64,000 bases of DNA from JBBDMC01 sp963826055 (lineage in GTDB: Bacteria > Pseudomonadota > Alphaproteobacteria > Rhizobiales > Kaistiaceae), in NCBI GenBank assembly GCA_963826055.1, contig CAWGVO010000009.1, positions 62,001-126,000 on the forward strand, in the 5' to 3' direction. Positions 17,785 through 27,298 of this stretch are shown here, one piece after another; position 1 is the first letter of the stretch, and each line of letters begins with the position of its first letter. The translations under genes were made by a program, and so were the position numbers. The notes below the pieces were generated by a model that worked only from the letters and a program-made list of their open reading frames with translations, was not told the origin of the DNA and did not search any database.

Positions 17785-18561
17785 ATGGAAGCCGTCAGTC
17801 CTCCCAACACCCCGGCGATCGAGGTCGATCGCCTGACCAAGGTCTACCGGCGGCTGACGGCCGTCGATGGCATCTCGTTTTCGATTCGTGCCGGATCGAT
17901 CACCGGCATTCTCGGCGGCAACGGCGCCGGCAAGACCACCACCATCGGCATGATCCTCGGCCTGATCCTGCCGACGTCGGGCACCATCCGCCTGCTTGGG
18001 CACGATCTTGCCAGCGAACGTCACGCCGTTCTTCACCGCATCAACTTCGAAAGCCCGTACGTCGCCCTGCCCAACCGCCTGACGGTTCGCCAGAACCTGC
18101 GGGTGTTCGCATACCTCTACGGGGTCGTTGACGTTCCGCGACGCATCGCCGACCTTGCCGACGAACTCGATCTCGGCAGCTTCCTCGACCGCGAAGCCGG
18201 AAAACTTTCCGCTGGCCAGAAGACGCGGGTGGCGCTCGCCAAGGCCCTGATCAATCAGCCCGAGATCCTGTTGCTCGACGAGCCGACGGCCTCGCTCGAT
18301 CCCGACACCGGTGACTGGATCAGGACACGTCTGGAGGCGTACAGTCGCGGGCGCGGCGCCACCATCCTTCTCGCCTCGCACAACATGCCCGAGGTCGAGC
18401 GGCTGTGCGACGACGTCATCATGATGAAGGAAGGCCGCATCGTCGATCGCGCCCCGCCGCAGGCACTCATCGCCAAATACGGCCGCACCACGCTGGAGGA
18501 CGTCTTTCTCGACGTCGCGCGCGGTACCGGCATCGCCAGCGAAATCAGCGAGATACGATGA
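17785..18561 (+). CDS. ABC transporter ATP-binding protein (ABC-2 exporter)
   Basis: A 258-aa nucleotide-binding subunit. Walker A is GGNGAGKTT, the signature is LSAGQKTRVALAKAL (LSGGQ with A for G), Walker B is ILLLDEPTASLDP and the H-loop is ASHN. The start ATG is at 17785. It overlaps the permease gene by four bases (ATGA), so the two form one exporter. The C-terminal TTLEDVFLDVARG is typical of DrrA/CcmA-type ATPases. Cargo is unknown. I considered NosF because of the nearby NosR-like gene, but no NosY- or NosD-like partner is seen. Confidence 0.9.
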   Translation: MEAVSPPNTPAIEVDRLTKVYRRLTAVDGISFSIRAGSITGILGGNGAGKTTTIGMILGLILPTSGTIRLLGHDLASERHAVLHRINFESPYVALPNRLTVRQNLRVFAYLYGVVDVPRRIADLADELDLGSFLDREAGKLSAGQKTRVALAKALINQPEILLLDEPTASLDPDTGDWIRTRLEAYSRGRGATILLASHNMPEVERLCDDVIMMKEGRIVDRAPPQALIAKYGRTTLEDVFLDVARGTGIASEISEIR

Positions 18562-19394
18562 ACGCGCCCTTCACCCGCAGTATGCCGCCGCGCTACCGCA
18601 CCCTTTCTCCGCGGCGGATCGGCGCCATGATGCTGCGCCACTTCTACCTCATGCGCTCGTCGTGGCCGCGTCTCGCCGAGCTCATCTACTGGCCCCTCGT
18701 CCAGATGCTGATGTGGGGGTTCCTGCAGACCTATCTCAACGAGAAGTCCACCTTTCTCGCTGCCGCCGGCGGCTCGCTGATCGGCGCCGTCCTTCTGTGG
18801 GACGTTGTCGTGCGCGGCCAGCTCGGCCTCTCCGTCTCGTTTCTCGAAGAGATGTGGTCGCGCAACATGGCCAACCTGATGATCAGCCCGCTGCGCCCGG
18901 GTGAATTCCTGGCAGCGCTGATGGCGATGAGCTTCGTGCGCCTGTTCATCGGTCTCATCCCGGTCTCGATCCTGGCGATCCTCTTCTTCGGCTTCAACCT
19001 TTGGGGTCTCGGCGTCGGCCTGGTCGCCTTCTTCGCCAACCTGCTCCTCACCGGCTGGGCGGTCGGCATCATCGTCTCCGGCCTCATCCTCAGGAACGGC
19101 CTCGGCGCCGAGGGTTTCGCCTGGACGCTGATGTTTCTGCTGCTGCCCTTGTGCGCGGTCTTTTACCCGGTGGCGACGCTCCCCGATTTCCTGCAGGAGG
19201 TGTCGTGGTCGCTGCCGCCGACCTACGTCTTTGAGGGCATGCGCGCCATCATGTTCGACCATACCTTCCGCACCGACCTCATGCTCCAGGCGCTGGCGAT
19301 CAACGCCGTTTACATCACTGTCGCCTGCGTCGTGTTCCTGAGGCTGGTCAACAGCGCCCGCCGCATCGGCTCGCTGATGGCCATCGGCGAGTAG
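18558..19394 (+). CDS. ABC-2 type transporter permease
   Basis: A 278-aa membrane subunit with six predicted helices and an ABC-2 type C-terminal region (PLCAVFYPVATLPDFLQEVSWSLPPTYVFEGMRA, here described by its ends). It begins inside the last codons of the ATPase gene. The pair probably exports a lipid-linked or drug-like substrate; nothing in the sequence identifies it. Confidence 0.88.
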   Translation: MNAPFTRSMPPRYRTLSPRRIGAMMLRHFYLMRSSWPRLAELIYWPLVQMLMWGFLQTYLNEKSTFLAAAGGSLIGAVLLWDVVVRGQLGLSVSFLEEMWSRNMANLMISPLRPGEFLAALMAMSFVRLFIGLIPVSILAILFFGFNLWGLGVGLVAFFANLLLTGWAVGIIVSGLILRNGLGAEGFAWTLMFLLLPLCAVFYPVATLPDFLQEVSWSLPPTYVFEGMRAIMFDHTFRTDLMLQALAINAVYITVACVVFLRLVNSARRIGSLMAIGE

Positions 19395-19516
19395 CACCGG
19401 CCGCCCGCGCACAACCGCGGTTGTAACCAAATCGCCAACCGCCACTTGCGTTTAGGGCCCCGGCGGCCCTATTCTTTGTGCAGTGCAAAAAGGGCCGAGT
19501 CGAAGACCGGCCCGAG

Positions 19517-20809
19517 ATGCCGCGAGAGAAGGGGCTTGGTTTGTATTACGAGCTCTATGAACTGAACCACGCCGCCTTAAGCCCGTTCCGGGCCGCCGCC
19601 GACGCAACCCGGCTGTATTTCCAGAACCCGCTCAATCCGCTGACCCATACCCCGTTCGGTCGCTCCATCGCCGCTGCGGCGGAGGTGTTCGAACGGACCA
19701 CGCGGCGCTACGGCAAGCCCGAGTGGGGGATCACCGAGACAACCGTCGGCGGCGAACGTGTGCCGGTCAGCATGCGCGTCGTCTGGCAGCGGCCGTTCTG
19801 CAATCTCCTCCATTTCGCCAAACCAGTCAGCCGCAACGGCTACAGCGAACCCAAACTGCTCGTCGTAGCGCCGATGTCGGGCCACTACGCCTCGCTCCTG
19901 CGCGGCACCGTTCAGACCATGCTGCCCAAGCACGACGTCTACGTCACCGACTGGATCGACGCGCGCATGGTGCCGGCGAGCGACGGCGCCTTCGACCTCG
20001 ACGACTACATCGACTACCTCGTCTCGATCCTCCACTGGATGGGACCGGACGTGAACGTGATGGCCGTGTGTCAACCGTCGGTGCCGGTGCTTGCCGCCAC
20101 CGCGCTGATGGAAGCGTCCGGCGACAGCCGTCTGCCGTCGACCATGATCCTGATGGGCGGGCCGATCGACACGCGCGTCAACCCGACGGTGGTCAACCAG
20201 CTCGCCGAGCATCGTGACATCGACTGGTTCCGCCAGAACGTCATCATGAAAGTGCCGTTTCCCCATCCGGGCTTTATGCGCGACGTCTATCCCGGCTTCC
20301 TGCAGCTCTCCGGCTTCATGAACATGAACCTCGACCGCCACGTCGAGGCGCACCGCGACCTCTTCCGTCACCTCGTCAACGGCGACGGCGACTCGGCCGA
20401 CAAGCACCGCGATTTCTACGACGAGTATCTGGCCGTCATGGACCTCACGGCCGAGTTCTATCTACAGACGGTCGAGACCGTGTTTATTCGCCACGCCTTG
20501 CCCAAGGGCGAGATGATGCACCGCGGCACCCGCGTCGATCCGGCCGCCATCCACACAGTCGCCATGCTGACGGTCGAAGGCGAGAACGACGACATCTCCG
20601 GCCTTGGGCAGACGCGCGCGGCGCACGACATCTGCACCGGCATTCCCGCCGACATGCGCGCCCACTACATGCAGCCGAAGGTCGGCCACTACGGCGTCTT
20701 CAATGGCTCCCGCTTTCGCGCCGAGATCGCGCCCCGCATTGCCGATTTCATCGCCACCCACCGCCGTGACCGCGGGCCGAAATCGGGCAACGGCAAGGGC
20801 CGCCGCTGA
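19517..20809 (+). CDS. phaZ: intracellular polyhydroxyalkanoate depolymerase
   Basis: About 430 aa with the intracellular PhaZ signature start LYYELYELNHAALSPFR. The lipase-box equivalent reads AVCQPSVPVLAA, with Cys as nucleophile as usual for amorphous-granule depolymerases. The Asp is in TVEGENDDISG and the His in KVGHYGVFNG. It releases 3-hydroxyacyl units from stored PHA. The ATG at 19517 is preferred to a GTG 39 bp earlier. A strong hairpin-T terminator follows. No phaC or phasin gene is in the window. Confidence 0.9.
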   Translation: MPREKGLGLYYELYELNHAALSPFRAAADATRLYFQNPLNPLTHTPFGRSIAAAAEVFERTTRRYGKPEWGITETTVGGERVPVSMRVVWQRPFCNLLHFAKPVSRNGYSEPKLLVVAPMSGHYASLLRGTVQTMLPKHDVYVTDWIDARMVPASDGAFDLDDYIDYLVSILHWMGPDVNVMAVCQPSVPVLAATALMEASGDSRLPSTMILMGGPIDTRVNPTVVNQLAEHRDIDWFRQNVIMKVPFPHPGFMRDVYPGFLQLSGFMNMNLDRHVEAHRDLFRHLVNGDGDSADKHRDFYDEYLAVMDLTAEFYLQTVETVFIRHALPKGEMMHRGTRVDPAAIHTVAMLTVEGENDDISGLGQTRAAHDICTGIPADMRAHYMQPKVGHYGVFNGSRFRAEIAPRIADFIATHRRDRGPKSGNGKGRR

Positions 20810-20817
20810 CGCCGCCG

Positions 20818-20844
20818 AAAATCGGACGCGGGCCGTCCGATTTT
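20818..20844 (+). terminator. Rho-independent terminator after phaZ
   Basis: A perfect 11-bp stem (AAAATCGGACG with CGTCCGATTTT) around a five-base loop, the right arm ending in a T run, starts 9 bp after the phaZ stop. Confidence 0.85.
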
Positions 20845-20907
20845 GCTTGAAACGGACCCCGGCGATTACCACGTCCATTTTTGTCACTTGGAGAAAGGGT
20901 GAGGAAA

Positions 20908-21333
20908 ATGGTCACTTCGTATGCCCTGCGTCCGGCGTGGACGCCGTTGACGATCCTCCTGATGATCGTAGGCTTCTTCGTCTTCTGGCCGCTGGGCCTG
21001 GCAATGCTTGCCTACATCGTGTGGGGGGACCGTATCCCCGAGGTCAGGCGTCACTTCGCCACTGCCCGGCGCGACTGGTCGCATGAGTTTCGTTGTGGCC
21101 GAAGCGGGTCCGCCCGCACGTATTCGCCGAGCGGCAACGTCGCCTTCGACGACTACCGCGAGAAGGAGTTGAAGCGGCTGGAGGAAGAGCGCCGCAAGCT
21201 CGACGAGGAGCTGCGCCAGTTCGAGAGCTACATGCACGACCTGCGCCGCGCCCGCGATCAGGAGGAGTTCGACCGCTTCATGCGCGAGCGTTCCAACCGG
21301 TCGCGCAACAACGGCGACACCATAGACCTCTAG
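20908..21333 (+). CDS. DUF2852 domain-containing membrane protein
   Basis: 141 aa from the ATG at 20908, which has GGTGAGG at a good distance. The N-terminal part has one or two membrane helices (LTILLMIVGFFVFWPLGLAMLAYIVW region) and an RPAW motif just before them, as in DUF2852. The C-terminal half is a charged coiled coil rich in E, R and K (YREKELKRLEEERRKLDEEL). The family is common and uncharacterised in alphaproteobacteria. The GTG/TTG start at 20881 is less likely. Confidence 0.82.
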   Translation: MVTSYALRPAWTPLTILLMIVGFFVFWPLGLAMLAYIVWGDRIPEVRRHFATARRDWSHEFRCGRSGSARTYSPSGNVAFDDYREKELKRLEEERRKLDEELRQFESYMHDLRRARDQEEFDRFMRERSNRSRNNGDTIDL

Positions 21334-21361
21334 CCGGGCTTGCACCCAGGTACATCCTCGC

Positions 21362-21394
21362 GCGGCGGGACCGAAAGGCCCCGCCGCCCCTTTT
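21362..21394 (+). terminator. Rho-independent terminator after the DUF2852 gene
   Basis: An 8-bp GC stem (GCGGCGGG with CCCGCCGC) around a ten-base loop, followed by CCCTTTT, 28 bp after the stop codon. Confidence 0.7.
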
Positions 21395-21512
21395 CCGCCT
21401 CATGGGTACCGGACACCTTTTCCGTCACTGGAAAAAGGAAAGTTAGGGGAATCCTTTCCGCGCCGAGCTGTGCAATCATCGGCCCAGCGCAACTGATTCG
21501 CCCTGGCCGCCG

Positions 21513-22322
21513 ATGCCGCGCTTCATCCGCAAATCCGTTGTCCCCGCCCCCGACCGCTTCGAGATCGCCACCGAATCGGGCATCGTCGCCGTCGACATCC
21601 GCCGCCATCCGCGCGCCCGCAACTACACGCTGCGCGTCGCCGGTCCCGCCCGTCCGCCGGTGCTGACCATGCCGCGGCGGGGCTCGCTCGACGAGGCGCG
21701 CCGCTTCCTCGATCGCCATGCCGGCTGGCTCACCCGACAGCTCGACCGGCTGCCGCCGCCGAGCCCGATCACCGACGGTGCCGCTATTCCGCTGCGCGGT
21801 GTTGCACACGTCATCCGTCATGACCCGGGCTGCCGCGGCACCGTGACCGCGACGACCGATGCGGGGCGCCCGGTGCTTCTGGTTGCCGGCGATGCGGCGC
21901 ATCTGCGCCGTCGCGTCCTCGATTTTCTCAAACGCGAGGCGCGGCGCGACCTCGATGCGGCGGTCGCCCGCCACGCCGCGCGCCTCGAGGTGCGGCCGAC
22001 CGCGATCCGCCTGCGCGACCAGACGAGCCGCTGGGGCTCCTGTGCCCTCAACGGCAGCCTGTCGTTCTCATGGCGGCTGGTGATGGCGCCGCCGATGGTG
22101 CTTGACTATCTTGCCGCCCACGAGGTGGCCCATCTGCGCGAGCTCAACCATTCGCGTCGCTTCTGGCGGCTGGTGGAGCTGCTGTGTCCGCAAACGGAGT
22201 CGGCGCGCGCCTGGCTCAACCTCAAGGGCGCCGCCCTTCACGCCATCGGCGCCGAGTGGGCGTCGCCTGTCTGGTTGCTGGCCCGCTGTTCGGACGGTCC
22301 GCGCGCCGTGCTCAGGTTGTAG
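21513..22322 (+). CDS. M48/YgjP-like (SprT-like) metallopeptidase
   Basis: 269 aa. RWGSCALNGSLSFSWRLVMAP and LDYLAAHEVAHLRELNHSRRFW are the signature of the YgjP/DUF45 family: HExxH plus a third His for zinc. The conserved region ends near LNLKGAALHAIGAE. The last 21 residues run antisense into the 3' end of the GH15 gene (85-bp tail-to-tail overlap), which is unusual and could mean a missed stop nearby. Function in bacteria is not established. Confidence 0.83.
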   Translation: MPRFIRKSVVPAPDRFEIATESGIVAVDIRRHPRARNYTLRVAGPARPPVLTMPRRGSLDEARRFLDRHAGWLTRQLDRLPPPSPITDGAAIPLRGVAHVIRHDPGCRGTVTATTDAGRPVLLVAGDAAHLRRRVLDFLKREARRDLDAAVARHAARLEVRPTAIRLRDQTSRWGSCALNGSLSFSWRLVMAPPMVLDYLAAHEVAHLRELNHSRRFWRLVELLCPQTESARAWLNLKGAALHAIGAEWASPVWLLARCSDGPRAVLRL

Positions 22323-24094
22323 GCGGTGTTGATGAGGGCGATGTGCGTTAAAGCCTGCGGGAAATTGCCCAGTTGGCGCCGGATGCGCGGATCGTATTCC
22401 TCCGCCAGCAGTCCGACGTCGTTTCTGAGTTCGAGCAGCCGCGCGAACACCGCCTGCGCCTCCCCGGTCTTGCCCATCATTGCCAGATTGTCGACGAGCC
22501 AGAAACTGCACGCCAGAAACGCGCCTTCGCTCCCCTTGAGCCCGTCCACCCCCTTGTCCGTGTCGTAGCGGCGTAGCAACCCGTCGCTCATCAGCTCGCG
22601 GCGCACTGCCTCGACCGTCCCGACCACCCGCGGATCGGTGACCGGCAGAAACCCGACCAGCGGTATCAGCAGCAGCGCGGCATCGAGCGTGTCGCCGTCG
22701 TAGTACTGGACGAAGCTGTTGCGCGCGGCGTTGAACCCGCGCCGGCAGACGTCGGCGTGGATCTGATCGCGCAGTGCTGTCCAGCGCTCCGCCTTGCCTT
22801 CGAGTCCGAAATTCTTGACGGCCTTGACGGCGCGATCGAACGCCACCCACGTCATTACCTTGGAATAGGTGAACTGCCGACGCTCCCCCCGCACCTCCCA
22901 GATTCCCTCGTCGGGCTCGCTCCAGTGCAATTCGAGAAAGTCGAGCAGCGCCCGCTGCACGGACCAGGCATGGTCGACCGGCTCGATGCCATGCTCCCGC
23001 GAAATCTGAAATGCGTCCATCAGCTCGCCGTAGACATCGAGCTGAAACTGGACGGCAGCGCTATTGCCGATGCGGACTGGTTTGCTGCCGGCGTATCCGT
23101 CGAGCCAGCCAGCCTCCATCTCGGCAAGCTCGCGTTCGCCGCCGAGACCGTAGACGGTTTGCAACTGCTCCGGCGTCCCGGCGACGGCGCGCAGCAGCCA
23201 ATCGCGCCATGCGCTCGCCTCATCGACGTAGCCTGAGGTCAACAACGCGTAGAGTGTGAATGACGCATCGCGGACCCAGCAGTAGCGGTAGTCCCAGTTG
23301 CGGTCGCCGCCGAGTGCCTCTGGCAGCGAGGTCGTCGGCGCCGCGACGATGCCTCCCGTCGGGTCGTAGGTGAGCGCCTTCAGCGTGATCAGCGAGCGAA
23401 TAACGGGGTCGCGCCAGCGCCCCTCGTAGTTGCATCGCCCCGACCAGTCGCGCCACCACCGTGACGTTTCCTTGAGCTGGTTCATCGCATCCAGCGGCCC
23501 TGGATCGGGGCGATGCGACGGCGACCAGGTGAGGACGAAGGGGATCGTGTCGCCCTGGGCCACGGCAAACCGTCCGGTCGTCCGGAAGTTTTCGCCGCTG
23601 AGATCGACGGGCGTGCGGATGCGGATTGCGTCAGGTCCGGCCACCGCGCTGAGCCCGTCGTCGACACGACGGACCCACGGGATCACTTTGCCATAGTCAA
23701 ATCGCAGCACCAGCTCCGTCAGCATCGTCACCTTGCCGCTGCGTCCTTCCACCAGCCGAATCAGGTCGGTGCGTTCGCTCTCGCCGTCGTGCGGCATCAG
23801 ATCGATGACGGCGACCGTTCCTTCCGGCGTGCGGAATTCCGTCTCCACGATCAACGTGCCGTCGCGGTATCGGCGGTGCACCTCGCCCGCTTCGCCTTCC
23901 GGCGCCATCAGCCAGCGACCGTTATCGCTGGTGCCAAGCAGCGCGGCGAAGCACGCGGATGAATCGAAACGCGGCAGGCACAGCCAGTCGATCGAACCAT
24001 CCTTGCCCACCAGCGCAGCCGTGCGCAGATCGCCGATGAGCGCGTAATCCTCGATGCGATTGGCGGTCGACCGCCCGGCGAATCCATCAGCCAT
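22238..24094 (-). CDS. glycoside hydrolase family 15 protein (glucoamylase/trehalase-like)
   Basis: 618 aa, no signal peptide, so cytoplasmic. The N-terminus has IEDYALIGDLRTAALVGKDGSIDWLCLPRFDS, typical of GH15 trehalase-like proteins. NWDYRYCWVRDASFTLYALL is a substrate-site segment. DEGIWEVRG holds the likely general acid Glu and LLAEEYDPR near the C-terminus the likely general base. Family members hydrolyse alpha-glucosides such as trehalose. The start overlaps the end of the upstream SDR gene by 8 bp, so they are cotranscribed. Confidence 0.88.
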   Translation of the reverse strand: MADGFAGRSTANRIEDYALIGDLRTAALVGKDGSIDWLCLPRFDSSACFAALLGTSDNGRWLMAPEGEAGEVHRRYRDGTLIVETEFRTPEGTVAVIDLMPHDGESERTDLIRLVEGRSGKVTMLTELVLRFDYGKVIPWVRRVDDGLSAVAGPDAIRIRTPVDLSGENFRTTGRFAVAQGDTIPFVLTWSPSHRPDPGPLDAMNQLKETSRWWRDWSGRCNYEGRWRDPVIRSLITLKALTYDPTGGIVAAPTTSLPEALGGDRNWDYRYCWVRDASFTLYALLTSGYVDEASAWRDWLLRAVAGTPEQLQTVYGLGGERELAEMEAGWLDGYAGSKPVRIGNSAAVQFQLDVYGELMDAFQISREHGIEPVDHAWSVQRALLDFLELHWSEPDEGIWEVRGERRQFTYSKVMTWVAFDRAVKAVKNFGLEGKAERWTALRDQIHADVCRRGFNAARNSFVQYYDGDTLDAALLLIPLVGFLPVTDPRVVGTVEAVRRELMSDGLLRRYDTDKGVDGLKGSEGAFLACSFWLVDNLAMMGKTGEAQAVFARLLELRNDVGLLAEEYDPRIRRQLGNFPQALTHIALINTAYNLSTARGPSEQRASNQTGDAHSAPMA

Positions 24095-24902
24095 GACCGC
24101 GAAAGCCCGGATAAAGCATCATGCCGCCGTCGACGACGAGGGTCGTGCCGGTGACGTAGTCGGAGGCATCGGAGGCCAGCCACAACACGGCGCGGGCGAC
24201 ATCGTCGACGTCGCCAATTCGCCCGTATGGAATGAGCTTCTCGAGATCGTGCCGCGCCGCCGGCGTCTCCCAGGCAGCGCGGTTGATGTTGGTCCGGATG
24301 GCGCCCGGGGCGACAGCGTTCACGCAAATCTTCGCCGGTGCCAGCTCCTGCGCCAGCAACTCCATCATCATCAGAACGCCGCCCTTGGAGGCGGCGTAGT
24401 TGGCATGGTGCGCCCAAGGGATCGCCTGATGGACCGAGCTCATGCACACGATCTTGCCAGCCGCCGGCGACACCGACGTGTCGACACCGCGCCGCATGAA
24501 CTCCTGCGTCACCTCGCGTGCGCACAGGAACTGACCTGTGAGGTTGACGTCGATCACCTGCCGCCAATCGGCCAGCGTCATGTCGAGGATCGTCGCGTCG
24601 CGTTGGATGCCCGCGTTGTTGACGAGGACGTGGACGGTTCCGAACTGCGAAATCGCCGCGGCGACGAGGGCACGCACGTCGGCTTCCTTGCTGACGTCGC
24701 CGGCGATTGCGACGGCCTCACCGCCTGCCTTCTCGATTTCACCGACGACTTCTTCGGCGGCGGCCTGGTCAGCGGCGAGATCGTTGACGGCCACCTTGGC
24801 GCCGGCCGCGGCGAGCGAAATCGCCGTCGCCCGCCCGATGCCTGAACTGGCGCCGGTAACGATGGCCACGTGCCGCGCAAGCAAGGGTTCGTTGGCGGTC
24901 AT
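24087..24902 (-). CDS. SDR family oxidoreductase (glucose 1-dehydrogenase-like)
   Basis: 271 aa classical SDR. Cofactor motif TGASSGIG at the N-terminus, VNNAGI in the middle, catalytic Ser in MSSVHQAIP and YAASK with the active-site Tyr and Lys. The C-terminus reads GTTLVVDGGMMLYPGF, like bacterial glucose 1-dehydrogenases. Overlap with the GH15 gene suggests an alpha-glucoside is cut to glucose and then oxidised, but this is inference from context. Confidence 0.87.
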   Translation of the reverse strand: MTANEPLLARHVAIVTGASSGIGRATAISLAAAGAKVAVNDLAADQAAAEEVVGEIEKAGGEAVAIAGDVSKEADVRALVAAAISQFGTVHVLVNNAGIQRDATILDMTLADWRQVIDVNLTGQFLCAREVTQEFMRRGVDTSVSPAAGKIVCMSSVHQAIPWAHHANYAASKGGVLMMMELLAQELAPAKICVNAVAPGAIRTNINRAAWETPAARHDLEKLIPYGRIGDVDDVARAVLWLASDASDYVTGTTLVVDGGMMLYPGFRGHG

Positions 24903-24981
24903 CGGCTTGCGCCCTCTGTCGTCGTTGCCGCCTGCTGCAGCGTTACATATGGGTCGATGATGAGAAGGAAAGACCGGGTCT

Positions 24982-27104
24982 CTACCCGCCGAACAGCCGC
25001 CTCAGGAAGCCGCCGCGCGGGCGCTGCGGCACGCCGTATCCGGGTGCATCCGGAAGCGTCATCGGCTGATCGTTGCCGATATCGGCCACCGATCGCGGCG
25101 GCGTCGGGTTGCGCGGATCGTAGAGCTGGTAGTTGCCGGGCAGGTCCGCCACCGCGAGCCCGGCCAGAGCCTCGCTCATGAAATGCTGCCACGTGATCGC
25201 TGGCAGGTTGCCGCCCGACGCTCGCTTGGTCGGCGAGTTGTCGTCGTTGCCGAACCAGACGCCCGCGGTGAGGTCCGCCGTGTAGCCGACGAACCAGGCG
25301 TCGCGGTAGTCCTGGCTGGTGCCGGTCTTGCCGGCGGCTGGCCAGCCGGGAATCTGCGCTGCCTTGGCCGTGCCGACGAGGAGCGTCTGCTCGAGCATGG
25401 CGTTCATCATGCCGACGTACATCGGCGCGATCACCTGGCCCGGCCCGGATCCAGTCCGCTCGTAGAGAACCTTGCCCTTGGTCGTGGTGATGCGGCGGAT
25501 GACGTGCGGGATGACGCCGCGCCCGCCGTTGGAGAACGGCACATAGGCGGCGGTGAGTTCGAGCGGCGTCACCTCCGACGTGCCGAGGCTGATCGACGGG
25601 GTCGCCATCAGCGGCGAGGTGATGCCGACGCGGTGGGCCGTTGCCGCCACCGCCTGGGGGCCGACCTCCGCCGTCAGCTCCGCCGCCACCGAATTCAGCG
25701 ACAGGGCGAGCGCCGTCGCCAGGGTCACCGGGCCGCGGTAGCTCTTGGTGTAGTCCTCCGGCTGCCAGCCGTTGATCGATACCGGCTGATCGATGCGCAC
25801 CGTCTCCGGCACCAGTCCGGCCTCCAGCGCCGTGAGGTACACGAACGGCTTGAACGCCGAGCCCGGCTGGCGGTGCGCGTCGACGGCGCGGTTGAACGGG
25901 CTGGTGGCGTAGTCCCGCCCGCCGACCAGTGCCTTGACGGCTCCTGTCGGGTCGATGGCGACGAGCGCCCCCTGTCCGACCCGGTATTGGGTCCCGTTTT
26001 CCGCCAGGGTATCGGAGATCGCCTTCGCCGCCGCCGCCTGCAGGTTGAGGTCGATCGTGGTGTCGACGACGATGTCCTGGTCGTGCACGCCGATGTAGTG
26101 CGGCAGCACGTCCATCACCCAGTCGGCGACATAGCGGCCGCTGCCGCCGGCGACGTCGCTGACCGCCTTGATCGGGGCCGACAGGGCGAGGCTTGCCTGG
26201 CGCGCGCTGATGAAGCCGGCGTCGGCCATGGCGGCGAGCACTGTTTGCGCCCGCGCTTCCGCCGCCTGCGGATGGTTGCTCGGCGAGTACGTGCTGGGCG
26301 CTTTCAGCATCCCGGCGAGCGCGGCGGCCTCGGCAAGCGTGACGTAGCGGGCCGACTTGCCGAAATAGCGGTGTGCCGCCGCGTCCACCCCGTAGGCGCC
26401 GGCGCCGAGATAGACCCGGTTGAGGTAGAGCGAGAGGATTTCTTTCTTCGACAGGCGCAGTTCCAGCCACTCGGCAAGGATCACCTCCTGGATCTTCCGC
26501 TCGAACGTGCGGTCGGGCGTCAGGAAGAGGTTCTTGGCGAGTTGCTGGGTGATGGTCGAGCCGCCCTCGACGATGTGCCCGGCCCGGATGTTGGCGACCA
26601 TGGCGCGGGCGAGGCCCACGGGATCGAAGCCGAAGTGCCAGTAGAAGCGCCGGTCCTCGATGGCGATCACCGCCTCCGGCAGGTACGGCGGCATCTCGGC
26701 GAGCGTCAGGCTTTCCCGGTCGAGTCGGCACGGTTGGAGATAAGCTGGCCGTTGGCGGCGAGGATGCGCACGTTGGCGGCGCGTTGCGGCACCGTCCATT
26801 CGCCGGGGGAGGGCAGCTTGGAGCCGTAGTAGGCGACCAGCGCACCGAGCGATCCGGTGCCGATGACGGCGACGACCACGGTCCAGTAAGCCGCCCGGCG
26901 GATGACGTGCCGCGTGCGGGCAAAGCGGCCGCCGCCACGCGCGGATTTGCCGCGCGCCGTGGCGCCCTTGCCCCTGCTTTTCCTGCGCGTCGGCACCGAG
27001 CGGTCGGCGTCCTTCAACCCGAACTCAAGAAGGCCGTCACGGTCGCCGTCCCCGACGTCCATGACCGGTTCGACCCGTTCGCTGGCCCGGCGTCGCCATT
27101 TCAT
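24982..27104 (-). CDS. class A penicillin-binding protein (PBP1A family), split by a frameshift
   Basis: Bifunctional peptidoglycan synthase. The N-terminal piece (from ATG 27104) is a basic cytoplasmic tail and one membrane helix, ending ISNRADSTG. The rest resumes in another frame at ESLTLAEMPPYLP. One missing G in a GGG run near 26725 restores about 707 aa. The GT51 domain has AIEDRRFYWHFGFDP and EGGSTITQQLAKNLFL. The transpeptidase domain has SAFKPF (SxxK), SLNS (SxN) and KTGTSQDYRDAW (KTG). It polymerises and crosslinks glycan strands in the periplasm. The frameshift is probably a sequence error. Confidence 0.9.
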
Positions 27105-27298
27105 CGGCCGCCGTCCCCTGGTGAACACCTGGATTGGACGGCACCCGCCGTCCCGGGTCTGACCCTGACGCTAAATGCGGCGATTTAAGGGGGCGTTAAG
27201 GCTGGGCTGGTGACGACGATGCTTATTCTCCATCTGCAGGATGTTCGGCGGTCCCGCACGCGGCTGGTAATACACCAATACCGTAGGGAGAGGGGACA

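Noticed and set aside
12483..19394. Reading the NosR-like gene, ApbE and the ABC exporter as a nitrous oxide reduction cluster
   Set aside because: No nosZ, nosD or nosL is present, and the ABC permease looks like a general ABC-2 exporter, separated by regBA on the other strand.
17785..19394. NosF/NosY copper-site ABC proteins
   Set aside because: The ATPase has DrrA-type C-terminal features and the permease lacks NosY features; no NosD is adjacent.
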